Assembly (NCBI RefSeq): GCF_000949475.1
Contig: NZ_JRHC01000001.1
Span: 1,240,001 to 1,304,000 of the forward strand
DNA: 64,000 nt
Reading direction: 5' to 3'
Source of the DNA: Draconibacterium sediminis
GTDB taxonomy: Bacteria > Bacteroidota > Bacteroidia > Bacteroidales > Prolixibacteraceae
A model generated the notes under the pieces. The model saw only the letters and a program-made list of their open reading frames with translations. It was not told the DNA's origin and did not search any database. The position numbers and the translations under genes were made by a program. This document shows positions 10,011 through 18,179 of this stretch, one piece after another (the stretch's first letter is position 1; the number at the start of each line of letters is the position of its first letter).

Positions 10011-10037
10011 GGAGATCAAAATTGATCTCCTTTTTTT
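10011..10037 (+). terminator. Terminator of tRNA-Asn
   Basis: A perfect 9-bp stem (GGAGATCAA / TTGATCTCC) with a two-base AA loop is followed by seven T and preceded by seven A. It starts eight bases after the tRNA CCA end. Confidence 0.9.
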
Positions 10038-10408
10038 ATGTCCTAATTTTTGAAATAACTCTCCGTTTTCTAAGGTGAGTTTCATCTTATTCTTATTACA
10101 TAATTCATTTTAGTCGGTGAATTTTTAAAGAGTAGACTATTCTTTAAATAAGTATTTATTACCGGAAATACATTCTTACATTGATTGATTTATTGAATGA
10201 ATAATTCGTAATATCAAGAAAAAGAGCGAGTTGTGATTGTTTGTGCATGAATCGGGAATATTGTATAGCATAGTACTGAGTAAAAAAAGGAAACATATTA
10301 AAAAAAGTACTATATAAAGTGTAACGCTTTGAAAAATTGTGCGTCATATAAATGAAAACGTTACAATACGATTTTACAGATAACAAGAAAAAAACAGGAG
10401 GATAAGTC
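10038..10408 (+). promoter_or_regulatory. Leader region of the repeat protein/PadR/PspC genes, with an unusually strong RBS
   Basis: This AT-rich stretch of about 370 bases has no supported gene. A clear promoter match was not found. At 10396-10401 there is AGGAGG, seven bases before the start codon at 10409. Shine-Dalgarno sequences of this strength are rare in Bacteroidota, and it fixes the start of the next gene. Confidence 0.6.
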
Positions 10409-10846
10409 ATGAAAACAAAAAACAATGTTCAGAAAGCAACCACACGATTATTGGTACTGGGAATTATTTTAGTCGTTTTTAATTTAAGTGTACATGCTCA
10501 GATGTCAGGAAAGTCATCATCGGTAGCTTTTAATTTAATTGCATTTGCGATGGTTGATAACTCTGTCGAATCCAATTCATCATCAGTTGAGGCGGATGTT
10601 TACGTAGCAAATTTCGAAGAGGAAGCAGAAGAAGCATTAAAACTGGAAGACTGGATGACAGATTTAGCCAGCTTTGATGTTTACTCACAGTATTTTCAAT
10701 TTGAACAGGAGGAAGCATTGGAAGTTGAAGAATGGATGATCGATGAAACAACTTTTAATCATTGGTCTTTTCAGTTTGCAGAAGAAAATGAGTCACCGCT
10801 GGAATTGGAAGACTGGATGACTTCTGACGTAATATGGAACCGTTAG
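10409..10846 (+). CDS. Secreted acidic protein with three 27-residue LEDWM repeats, function unknown
   Basis: 145 residues. A signal peptide (residues 1-30, ...VVFNLSVHA) is followed by a short Ser-rich linker. Then come three copies of a repeat with exact 27-residue spacing: EEALKLEDWM (Trp82), EEALEVEEWM (Trp109) and ESPLELEDWM (Trp136). The last copy is cut short six residues after the core, at the C-terminus. The mature protein is strongly acidic. An AGGAGG ribosome binding site supports the start. It precedes a PadR regulator by 48 bases and a PspC protein, and is probably co-transcribed with them. No family is recognised with certainty. Short secreted Bacteroidota proteins with similar L-E-x-W-M motifs exist as far as I recall, but I know of no assigned function. 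Confidence 0.85.
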   Translation: MKTKNNVQKATTRLLVLGIILVVFNLSVHAQMSGKSSSVAFNLIAFAMVDNSVESNSSSVEADVYVANFEEEAEEALKLEDWMTDLASFDVYSQYFQFEQEEALEVEEWMIDETTFNHWSFQFAEENESPLELEDWMTSDVIWNR

Positions 10847-10894
10847 TTCCATAAGAAATTCACAAAAAATTATAAATATTAAAAGTCAGGAATC

Positions 10895-11227
10895 ATGAAA
10901 TTAGAGAATACAAAAGCACAAATGAGAAAAGGCGTTTTGGAATACTGTATCTTGCTGGTTTGTAAAGATCAACCGGTGTACGCAGTTAATGTTATTAGTG
11001 GTTTGCGGGATGCTAACTTAATAGTAGTAGAAGGTACTATTTATCCATTACTGACCCGATTAAAGAATGACGGATTGTTATCCTATCGCTGGGAAGAATC
11101 TACCCAGGGACCGCCTCGAAAATATTATGAACTTACCGAAAAAGGCATGGTTTTTTTAGCCGAGCTGGAAGAATCGTGGGGAGAATTGGTAAGTGCAGTT
11201 ACAAGAGTTAAAGCCAACAGGGCATAA
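10895..11227 (+). CDS. PadR-family transcriptional regulator
   Basis: 110 residues, a full-length compact PadR. The winged helix-turn-helix is clear: GVLEYCILLVCKDQPVYAVNVISGL, then VVEGTIYPLLTRLKNDGLLSYRWEESTQGPPRKYYELTEKG, which is the classic PadR core and wing. The C-terminal dimerisation helix is short. PadR proteins repress membrane-stress, efflux or detoxification genes and often their own operon. Here the gene is sandwiched between the repeat protein and the pspC gene (44 bases downstream), so it probably regulates this operon. The effector is unknown. Confidence 0.93.
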   Translation: MKLENTKAQMRKGVLEYCILLVCKDQPVYAVNVISGLRDANLIVVEGTIYPLLTRLKNDGLLSYRWEESTQGPPRKYYELTEKGMVFLAELEESWGELVSAVTRVKANRA

Positions 11228-11271
11228 TCGTTAAAATCAGAAAAGAAGTAAAACTTTTAAAATTAAAGAAA

Positions 11272-11895
11272 ATGAAAAAGACATTAACAATAAATATTAG
11301 CGGCACGATATTTCATATTGAAGAAGACGCCTATGAAGAGCTGAAGAAATACATGGTAGGTCTAAAAAACTATTTTGGTAAAGATGATGAAGGCAACGAA
11401 ATTTTCGCTGATATTGAAGCCAGAATTGCAGAGATTTTTACAGAAAAAACGAACGGTAAAAATCCGGCAATTACTTTTGAATGGGTAGAAGAATTGATAG
11501 AAACTTTGGGAACTCCAGAGAACTTTTCGGAAGAGGCTGGAGAAGAAGAACCCTTGGCAGGACAAAAAACAAGAAAAAGAAAACTTTATCGCGATCCCGA
11601 GCAAACTGTTTTAGGAGGAGTTTGTGGCGGATTAGCCGTTTATTTTAATATGGATCCGGTGATTATAAGATTAATAGTTGTATTACTTGCACTTCTTACA
11701 TCAGGAGCGGGTATATTGGTTTATGTTATTCTGTGGATAATTGTACCCAAAGCAGTTACTACGTCACAACGGTTGGAAATGAAAGGAGAAGAGGTTACAA
11801 TAAAAAACATTGAGAAATTTCTTAAAGATGAAGTTGATGCGGTAAAAGAGAGCTATAAAAAAATCCGGAAATCCAGGTTCTTTTCAAAAAGTTAG
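11272..11895 (+). CDS. PspC-domain membrane protein
   Basis: 207 residues. The N-terminal 90 residues (TINISGTIFHIEEDAYEELKKYM...) are a soluble domain commonly found before PspC domains in Bacteroidota, with a helical GTPENF-containing end. The PspC domain follows at about 103-165 (KLYRDPEQTVLGGVCGGLAVYFNMDPVIIRLIVVLLALLTSGAGILVYVILWIIVPKA), containing one long or two close membrane segments. A basic, helical tail of about 40 residues ends the protein. PspC proteins sense or stabilise stressed inner membranes. The longer Bacteroidota versions carry further domains, and this one stops after the tail. It is the last gene of the set with PadR. Confidence 0.9.
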   Translation: MKKTLTINISGTIFHIEEDAYEELKKYMVGLKNYFGKDDEGNEIFADIEARIAEIFTEKTNGKNPAITFEWVEELIETLGTPENFSEEAGEEEPLAGQKTRKRKLYRDPEQTVLGGVCGGLAVYFNMDPVIIRLIVVLLALLTSGAGILVYVILWIIVPKAVTTSQRLEMKGEEVTIKNIEKFLKDEVDAVKESYKKIRKSRFFSKS

Positions 11896-11988
11896 TCTTA
11901 GCTGAAAAAACTTTTAAGTAATGCTTTCGATCGATAAAATGTAAAACTATAAACAATTAGCTCGCTGCTTCAAACTGTCAGGGGAGCC

Positions 11989-12026
11989 ATCAAAAAGGTC
12001 AATCGAATTCGGTTGACCTTTTTGAT
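11989..12026 (+). terminator. Strong hairpin after the pspC operon
   Basis: A perfect 14-bp stem (ATCAAAAAGGTCAA and its complement) encloses a 10-base loop; the descending arm ends in TTTTTGAT. It lies about 95 bases after pspC. The bases just before it (11970-11990) resemble the 3' end of a tRNA (see findings). Confidence 0.7.
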
Positions 12027-12070
12027 ATCTTATTTTTGGGAAGGTAGGTCAGTTTGTCAAATATTGAGAT

Positions 12071-12102
12071 AAAAAAAATCCTGTTCTATTTGAACAGGAT
12101 TT
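12071..12102 (-). terminator. Terminator of the beta-eliminating lyase gene
   Basis: An 11-bp perfect stem (AAATCCTGTTC / GAACAGGATTT, five-base loop) is followed on the minus strand by eight T. It starts 25 bases past the stop codon of the lyase gene. Confidence 0.85.
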
Positions 12103-12126
12103 AGAATATTTAATAATCAATATTTA

Positions 12127-13575
12127 CTACAGACTATCGCCAAAATCGGCTTTAAATTTCTCCACAAGCTTTTCCTGCCAGTCGGAGGTTGGTTTTAGTT
12201 TACCAAAGAAAAACCTAAGCACTTTTGGCTCTTCGTAAAACTCAAGTCCGCCAATAAGCTTTCTGTTTTCGTAAAGCCATGCAATCCGGTCGATGGTATA
12301 TTTTACCTGGGATAAGGTGAAAACTCGACGGGGAAGAGCAAGTCGTAGAAGCTCAACAGCTGCAAAATGGTCGCTGCCATCTTCCTCTCTTTCCTCCGAT
12401 ATTGTACCTCTTTCCATGCCTCGAACTCCACTTGCAATGTATAAAGCGGCTGCTAATGAACCTGCCCTGTATTCCTTTTGTGGCACATGATCAAGAAAGG
12501 CCATGGCATCAAGGTGGGCTCCCAGTCCTCCCGGAGGAGTTATTACCGGAACTCCGAGTTTAACCAATTCATCAACCATGTATTTAATAAAAATAGGACC
12601 CTGATTGATCATTTCTTCGTCCATGGTTTCATCCAGTCCAACTACCATTGCCTCCATCTCGCGGGTTGACATACCGCCGTAAGTAGAAAAGCCTTCGTAA
12701 AGCGGTAGCATCTCCAGAAGTTTTTTGTAGGCAGCCTCATCATTGGTAATTATACCTCCACCTCTTACGTGTCCCAGTTTACGTGCTGAGAAATAAACGA
12801 TATCAGCAGAATCAGATAAAATCCTGGTAATTTCACGGGTGGAAAGGTTTTTATACTTTTCGTCACGTGTTTTGATGAAATGCAGGTTATCAGCCCACAA
12901 ACTTGCATCAACAATAAACGGAATCTTGTATTTTCGGGCAATTTTACCTGTTTCAATAAAGTTGTCCAAAGCAACAGGTTGTCCTCCAATCAGGTTGGTA
13001 CCGGCTTCAATACGTATAAATGAAATCTTATCAGCACCTTCCTCATCAATTAATTTCTGTAACTGATTTAAATCAATATTCCCCTTAAAAGGCTTCGAAC
13101 TAACCGAATCTAAAGCGTCGGGTAAAAACAGTTCCAGCACTTTGCCACCATTTATCATTATATGGGCTTTTGTTGTGGTAAAGTGGTAGTTCATCGGAAT
13201 GTAGGTATCTTTTTTTACAAAGGCCAATGATAGCAAGTTCTCACAAGCGCGTCCCTGGTGGACAGGCAAAAAATATTCTTTTCCGAAAATTTCAGCGATT
13301 TTGTCTTGTAGCCGGGTAAATGTTGCAGAACCCGCATAACTGTCATCCACAGTGAGCATTGCAGCTGTTTGTTTGTCGCTCATTGCATTTACGCCGCTAT
13401 CGGTAAGCATATCAAGGTAAATGTCTTTATTGTAGAGGAGAAATGTATTATTGCCGGCCTCCTCAATGGCTTTCAGCCTCCTTTCAACCGGAACTAAATC
13501 AAGGCGTTGAACCATTCTAACTTTATGCATCTCCAGGGGTAACTCTTCGCCTAAAAAAAATTTAATATTAGCCAT
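12127..13575 (-). CDS. Tyrosine phenol-lyase/tryptophanase family PLP enzyme, atypical active site
   Basis: 482 residues, a full-length beta-eliminating lyase. The PLP lysine is K266 in FSARKLG; D223 in VDASLWADN should hold the pyridine nitrogen. Substrate-site residues resemble tyrosine phenol-lyase more than tryptophanase: HQGRACEN (R109), YHFTTTKAH (T133, where tryptophanase has Asp), GMERG (R389), LRLALPRR (R416), and LRFFF near the end. The usual Arg of the D-x-x-R motif that contacts the PLP phenolic oxygen (R217 in Citrobacter TPL) is Leu226 here. Related enzymes cleave Tyr or Trp to phenol or indole plus pyruvate and ammonia. Substrate is therefore uncertain. It is a single-gene unit with its own terminator. 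Family residue numbers are from memory. Confidence 0.85.
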   Translation of the reverse strand: MANIKFFLGEELPLEMHKVRMVQRLDLVPVERRLKAIEEAGNNTFLLYNKDIYLDMLTDSGVNAMSDKQTAAMLTVDDSYAGSATFTRLQDKIAEIFGKEYFLPVHQGRACENLLSLAFVKKDTYIPMNYHFTTTKAHIMINGGKVLELFLPDALDSVSSKPFKGNIDLNQLQKLIDEEGADKISFIRIEAGTNLIGGQPVALDNFIETGKIARKYKIPFIVDASLWADNLHFIKTRDEKYKNLSTREITRILSDSADIVYFSARKLGHVRGGGIITNDEAAYKKLLEMLPLYEGFSTYGGMSTREMEAMVVGLDETMDEEMINQGPIFIKYMVDELVKLGVPVITPPGGLGAHLDAMAFLDHVPQKEYRAGSLAAALYIASGVRGMERGTISEEREEDGSDHFAAVELLRLALPRRVFTLSQVKYTIDRIAWLYENRKLIGGLEFYEEPKVLRFFFGKLKPTSDWQEKLVEKFKADFGDSL

Positions 13576-13824
13576 AATAAATAGGTAATTGTTTTTTTGG
13601 TTATTAATTATTATTGGTTTAATTTTTCAAAAAGCATAAATATAAGAATATGTCGTAGATTACCATGTTTTGACAAATAGATTGTTAGAGAAAACGCTCA
13701 AAAAAATGGGAATAATAAGGCGTTAGCATGGGGAAAGTTGTAGATTGTTAAAACTGGATGTGTCGAATTGGCTGGCTCGCAAGAAAGATTACAACCTTCA
13801 GTCTTTAATGGATGAACCAAAATA

Positions 13825-13848
13825 AAAGAGGTCATTTGCGACCTCTTT
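13825..13848 (-). terminator. Terminator of the OsmC-family gene
   Basis: A 9-bp perfect stem (AAAGAGGTC / GACCTCTTT) with a six-base loop, downstream of the OsmC stop codon on the minus strand. The remainder of the 310-base gap (13576-13885) holds the upstream region of the lyase gene, in which no clear promoter was found. Confidence 0.75.
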
Positions 13849-13885
13849 ATGTTCAATGAATTCTGAATCTATCACAAAAATAAGC

Positions 13886-14449
13886 CTAAGGACTAACTCG
13901 TTCTATTGAAACCTCTACCGGATTTCTGATAATGTCAAGAACTGGCGATGTCTTTTGAACATGGTTGCACAGCTCATCCAGTTTTTCCGTTGGCGCATCT
14001 GCACTTATTTTATAAGCAACCTTAATATTCTGATAACCTGGTCTTATCGTTTCTGATAATCCCAGAAATCCGTGCAGGTCAATATCACCTTCCATGTCAA
14101 ATTCGAGGGAATTAATGGTAATTCCCATTGCAGATGCATTGTAGACATAGCCAACTGTTAAACAGGAAGCTAAGGCGTGTAAGACTGCCTCAACGGCATT
14201 GGCTCCATGATTTTCGCCCAGTAAAACTGGAGGCTCGTCACCTTCAAGAACAAAAGCTTCTTCGCGCGATGTATCTTCCATTTTTGCCCCGTAAAAATCT
14301 TTAATTTCTGTTTTGCAGTGTCCCCCGTTTATCCAATCGGTGTGCGACCTGAATTGAAATTTTGCAACATCTGCATCCCCTTTTACCGCTTCAATTGTAC
14401 CAAATAACTGGTCAACATTTACGCCATTTTTTTCGATTACTGTTTCCAT
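13886..14449 (-). CDS. OsmC-family protein
   Basis: 187 residues. The OsmC fold is visible: an N-terminal beta part (KFQFRSHTDWINGGHCKTEI), GENHGANAVEAVLHALASCLTVGYVYNASAMGI with the first family cysteine on the central helix, and the C-terminal LDELCNHVQKTSPVLDIIRNPVEVSIE. Classical OsmC/Ohr proteins reduce organic peroxides using two cysteines. The second is replaced here by Ser in KTSPVLD, so a standard two-Cys peroxidase mechanism is unlikely. Such OsmC-like subgroups are of uncertain function. It appears monocistronic, with a terminator downstream. Confidence 0.9.
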   Translation of the reverse strand: METVIEKNGVNVDQLFGTIEAVKGDADVAKFQFRSHTDWINGGHCKTEIKDFYGAKMEDTSREEAFVLEGDEPPVLLGENHGANAVEAVLHALASCLTVGYVYNASAMGITINSLEFDMEGDIDLHGFLGLSETIRPGYQNIKVAYKISADAPTEKLDELCNHVQKTSPVLDIIRNPVEVSIERVSP

Positions 14450-14541
14450 TTCTGTCTGTTTTAATGATTAATAATAAGTCATGGCGTGATTTATTAAATG
14501 GGTATCCATCTTAAATTAATAAAACGGAGTAATTACTCTTT

Positions 14542-14829
14542 TTATGTGTACTGAAATCGGTTTGAAAAGTTGCGTTTGATTTCTGCCAATAGTGGTTTTG
14601 TTAATACTTTCCGGGATGTAGACTCTTTGGCAGCTGTGGTGCCTCTTTTAGTGGTATCCAATTTCATTTTTGAATCAGCAGATTCTGTGGAAAGGTCATT
14701 ATACATAAGCATAGGCAATGCCCTTTCTAAAGCATTGTTTTTTTCGGCCTGTTTCTTTTGTCCGCATATTTCAATATTGCTGTAATCGGAGCGATGGTTT
14801 CTACAATTAAGCCGGATTATGAGCATCAT
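14542..14829 (-). CDS. Possible small hypothetical protein
   Basis: A 95-codon frame with no recognisable domain, hydrophilic, rich in Lys, Ser and Thr in its C-terminal half (DTTKRGTTAAKESTSRKVLTKP). The opposite strand also has an open frame over much of the same interval, so coding status is doubtful. It sits in a 670-base gap (14450-15120) between OsmC and a secreted protein gene; nothing else in that gap could be identified. Confidence 0.3.
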   Translation of the reverse strand: MMLIIRLNCRNHRSDYSNIEICGQKKQAEKNNALERALPMLMYNDLSTESADSKMKLDTTKRGTTAAKESTSRKVLTKPLLAEIKRNFSNRFQYT

Positions 14830-15120
14830 TTTATTTTTTTTAGTTTACGATTTTACTTTTTATGTTTTTAATAGTCAAACACCAAGTAATTGAAAACAAA
14901 CAAATACTGACATCTTCCATTAGGTGGCGTGGTTTGTTTATCTGAAAAAATGTTGCTCTGCCAAAGCAGTGGTGGTGTTCTCTGAATCGGATGGAAAAGT
15001 TAAACTCGATAATATAATGGGAATGAAATTGGTGAAAATACATGCTGTATTTTTTATACCAGGATCGCGCCTAATTAATAATTAAATCAATTCAATCATT
15101 CAAAAACTAATTTAATTGAG

Positions 15121-15621
15121 ATGAAAAGAAATCACACAAACAAACAAATGAGTTTCTTGCGGATGTTTTCAGTTGTTATGTGCTTATTGCTTGTTGTTCC
15201 GGCAATGGCAAATGCACAGGGTAAAGCTGACTTTGCAGGCAGTTGGGCTTTTAATGAATCGAAAAGTAAAATGGGCGACAGCGGCCGCCGATTTGGGGGT
15301 GGCGACTTTGTTGTAAAACAAGAGGCCAATCTTCTTTCGGTTGAAAGATCTTTTAACGATCAGAGTTTTACAAGTAAGTACACACTTGATGGGAAAGAAA
15401 GTGTAAATTCTTTTGGAAGAGGCGAAAGCAAATCGACAGCCAAGTGGTCTGACGATGGAAAATCGCTAACTATCGTTACAAAAATGAACTTCAACGGTAC
15501 CGAAAGAATATCGACCCAGGTTTGGACATTGAACGATGCAAAAACGCTTTCGATAGTATCAACCAGGCAAAACAGGGACGGAGATAACGTAACCACCACA
15601 ATGGTTTACGACAAAAAATAG
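15121..15621 (+). CDS. Small secreted protein, lipocalin-like beta fold suspected
   Basis: 166 residues. A long n-region and hydrophobic core (MFSVVMCLLLVVPAMANAQ) form a signal peptide cleaved near residue 33. The mature part starts DFAGSWAFNESKSKM and alternates short beta strands (LLSVERSFNDQSFTSKYTLDG, KSLTIVTKMNFNGTERISTQVWTL, TLSIVSTRQNRDG, TTTMVYDKK). This layout is usual in periplasmic lipocalin-like or DUF-type proteins that begin with a GxW-like motif (here AGSW). No precise family or ligand is assigned. It is monocistronic with a strong terminator 16 bases after the stop. The codon use looks normal for the window. Confidence 0.8.
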   Translation: MKRNHTNKQMSFLRMFSVVMCLLLVVPAMANAQGKADFAGSWAFNESKSKMGDSGRRFGGGDFVVKQEANLLSVERSFNDQSFTSKYTLDGKESVNSFGRGESKSTAKWSDDGKSLTIVTKMNFNGTERISTQVWTLNDAKTLSIVSTRQNRDGDNVTTTMVYDKK

Positions 15622-15636
15622 ACTTAATCAGAAGTT

Positions 15637-15669
15637 TAAAAGAGACCTCTGATTCAGAGGTCTCTTTTA
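15637..15669 (+). terminator. Terminator after the small secreted protein
   Basis: A near-continuous inverted repeat of 16 bases per arm around 15653 (TAAAAGAGACCTCTGA and complement), ending in a T-rich arm. Because both arms are A/T flanked it could also act on convergent transcription from the TonB receptor gene. Confidence 0.85.
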
Positions 15670-15758
15670 ATTCCTGATTTTTATAGGTGCTCTAGTCTAA
15701 TCTGAATAGCAACTTCAGTGATCTGCTATTTTGTTCTATCGGTGTAAACTATTAATCT

Positions 15759-18128
15759 CTAGAATTCAACCCTGTAATTCAAAATCGGAATCATTCCATT
15801 CATATAGTTTATTTCAACTTTTCCGGTTTCCGGGCTGTAGAATTCATCCCACACGTTTAAACGGCCACTTACATTTTGAATGTCGAGCGAAACGATCCAC
15901 GACCACGAAGGTTTGTTTTTCCGGTAGCTGATTCCACAGTCAACCCTGTAGTAGTCGGGTACTTTTGTTTCAAATGCTCGCGAATAATCCCTCACTTCGC
16001 GGTTTTGAGCGAGCGATGCTTCCAAATCAAGCGGGGTGGTGCGGTAACCTCCTCGCCACATGGTTCTCAGGTTTAATCCAAGTATGTTTTGTTTGTTTTT
16101 ACCCACTTCAAACTCTTTTCCTCCAACCACATTAAAAATGTATTTGCTGTTAAATGCGGTGTTTCGCTCAACTCCATCGGGCATGGTGTATTTCGATTCG
16201 AAAAGCGAGGCAGTTGTAAGCATATACCAGTTGTTGGAAAAGAACTTTTCAAGTGTCAGTTCTAATCCGTAATTTCTCCCGGTTCCCTGGTTAGTCAGTT
16301 TTTCGTTGGTAAAGCCGCTGCTAAAATTAAGGGAACTTACAGTATTTGTCGAGTCATTCGGGTCAACCGGAACATCATACAAATGCTGATAATACACTTC
16401 TGCTTTCAATCGGAAATCGCGTGCAAAATTCCAGTTGTACCCCAAAACCACGTGCGCAGCTTTCGTTATTTTTAAGTCCTTATTGGGTTGAATAATACTG
16501 CCATCGTTTAATTCCCTTTCTGCCAGATATACTGAGACCGGTTCAATTTTACTGTGCAGACCGGCACCAAAATTAATACGGTGCTGCTTTGTAATATCCC
16601 AGCGGATTCCCAAACGAGGTTCAATACTGTAATCCTTGTTCAGTGCCAGAAAGGAAGAATGTAACCCAGAGTTGATATCAACTTTCTCATTCAGGCGATA
16701 TTTCCATTGAACGTACGATTCAAAAACCTGGGTACTTCCCTTACTTTTAACTTGTTGTTCCAGAGTGCCGGTATCAAAATTCAAACTTAAAGCATCGAGA
16801 TTATAGCCGCGGTTATGGAAAATGAAACCGCCCATCAACACGTGCTGCGCATTGAATTTGTGATTGATGAATGAATTCAAACTAAATGTGTTATAGGCGA
16901 AATTTTCGTTTTCTGTGGTTGCCGGTCTTAAATCGTAATCCAGCGAATCAACCGTAGCTTCATTTTTGGTGTGCGAATAGGCAGCCACCGTTTTGATATA
17001 GGTTTTTGAGTTGGGGAAAAGATAATTATGCGTTATCCCGGCAATTCCAAGTTGATGATCTTCGGTATCCCGAAAACGATCAGACCTGTAATTCCAGAAC
17101 GAAGTATCCGGAGCAACAGTGGAACCTGCAGAACTAATTCCTCCCAATCCCCAAACCGAAAAGTACCCGGCTTTTTTTGTGGGAATATAGAATTTATACG
17201 ACAAATCCTGCCATTCGGGAGTGATGTCGCCTCCGCTGATATCAATACCAGCTTTGCTTAAAATTTTTAATGTTGAATAACGGTAGTTTAGCAGGTAAGA
17301 AGCTTCGCTGCCTTTTTTTAGCGGACCTTCAAGCGCTGCCTGTGCTCCCAGCACGCCCAGTTGAAAAGCATATTCGTGTTTTTCGTAGTTCCCGTTTCGT
17401 AATTTTAAATCGAACACCCCCGAAAGTGCATTTCCGTACTCTGCGGGGAAAGCTCCGGTGAAAAAATCGGAATTGGCTAAAACCTGGGTGCTAAGTGCCG
17501 AAACACCACCTCCGGAGCCGCCTTCGCCGTTGGTGAAATGGTTCGGGTTCGGAATTTCGATTCCTTCCATCCGCCACAGCATTCCGCGCGGAGAGTTTCC
17601 ACGGATAACCAGTTCGTTGTTTTCGTCGTCGGCTGATGAAACGCCTGCAAAAGATTGTGCCGTTCTTCCCGGATCGTTAATCCCGGCTGCTATCCTGGAC
17701 GTTGATTCCACAGTGATTTGAGTGGCACTAATTGTTGCCATTTGGTTGATCGGTTCGCTTTTATCGTCGTACGCATAAACTGTAACTTCGTCCAAATCGG
17801 CAACCGATTCTTTCATTTCAATATTTAAAACAACCTCGCGGCCCGAGCCAACCATTATTTCATTCAGAAAGATCTCTTCGTATCCGAGAAATGTAATTTT
17901 AAAGGTTTGCCGGCCAACAGGAACTTTTTCCAGTTTAAAGTTTCCGTTGGCATCCGATGAGGTACCTTTTGCCATAGTTCCGCCCGAAAGCAAAATGATA
18001 TTTGCCCCCGGTAGCGGTCCTCTTGTATCCGCATCAATTACCTTTCCTTTAACGGTTTGAGTTAATTCCTGGGCAAACAGTTTTGCAGGAAAAGTACATA
18101 TAAGTAAGACTAATAGTATTGTTTTCAT
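15759..18128 (-). CDS. TonB-dependent receptor with CarboxypepD_reg-like N-terminal domain
   Basis: 789 residues. Signal peptide 1-19 (LLVLLICTFPAKLFAQ), then a carboxypeptidase-regulatory-like beta sandwich (TVKGKVIDADTRGPLPGANIILLSGG...VPVGRQTFKITFLGYE), then a plug domain with ELVIRGNSPRGMLWRMEGIEIPNPNHF and FFTGAFPAEYGNALSGVFDLKLRNGN, and a 22-strand-type barrel ending in the terminal strand PILNYRVEF. Such outer-membrane receptors import ligands using TonB energy. No SusD partner gene is adjacent. Instead a GIN-domain lipoprotein gene lies 51 bases upstream on the same strand. The receptor half of the fusion at 25838-29041 is a clear paralogue. The substrate is unknown. Confidence 0.93.
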   Translation of the reverse strand: MKTILLVLLICTFPAKLFAQELTQTVKGKVIDADTRGPLPGANIILLSGGTMAKGTSSDANGNFKLEKVPVGRQTFKITFLGYEEIFLNEIMVGSGREVVLNIEMKESVADLDEVTVYAYDDKSEPINQMATISATQITVESTSRIAAGINDPGRTAQSFAGVSSADDENNELVIRGNSPRGMLWRMEGIEIPNPNHFTNGEGGSGGGVSALSTQVLANSDFFTGAFPAEYGNALSGVFDLKLRNGNYEKHEYAFQLGVLGAQAALEGPLKKGSEASYLLNYRYSTLKILSKAGIDISGGDITPEWQDLSYKFYIPTKKAGYFSVWGLGGISSAGSTVAPDTSFWNYRSDRFRDTEDHQLGIAGITHNYLFPNSKTYIKTVAAYSHTKNEATVDSLDYDLRPATTENENFAYNTFSLNSFINHKFNAQHVLMGGFIFHNRGYNLDALSLNFDTGTLEQQVKSKGSTQVFESYVQWKYRLNEKVDINSGLHSSFLALNKDYSIEPRLGIRWDITKQHRINFGAGLHSKIEPVSVYLAERELNDGSIIQPNKDLKITKAAHVVLGYNWNFARDFRLKAEVYYQHLYDVPVDPNDSTNTVSSLNFSSGFTNEKLTNQGTGRNYGLELTLEKFFSNNWYMLTTASLFESKYTMPDGVERNTAFNSKYIFNVVGGKEFEVGKNKQNILGLNLRTMWRGGYRTTPLDLEASLAQNREVRDYSRAFETKVPDYYRVDCGISYRKNKPSWSWIVSLDIQNVSGRLNVWDEFYSPETGKVEINYMNGMIPILNYRVEF

Positions 18129-18179
18129 AGCTTTTTGTTTCTTGTTTTCAATGGGTTTCTGTTTTCTGTAGCCTGGTTT

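Noticed and set aside
10306-10317. Shared 12-mer AGTACTATATAA here and at 38566-38577, as a possible common promoter motif
   Set aside because: Many such AT-rich 12-mer matches are expected by chance in 64 kb, and the two sites differ in orientation and distance to genes.
11967-11990. A second tRNA gene
   Set aside because: Only a 3' tail resembles a tRNA; no D-arm, anticodon arm or matching 5' acceptor strand is present.
15759-18128. SusC of a polysaccharide utilisation locus
   Set aside because: No SusD or carbohydrate-enzyme genes are adjacent, and the receptor is the shorter non-SusC type.
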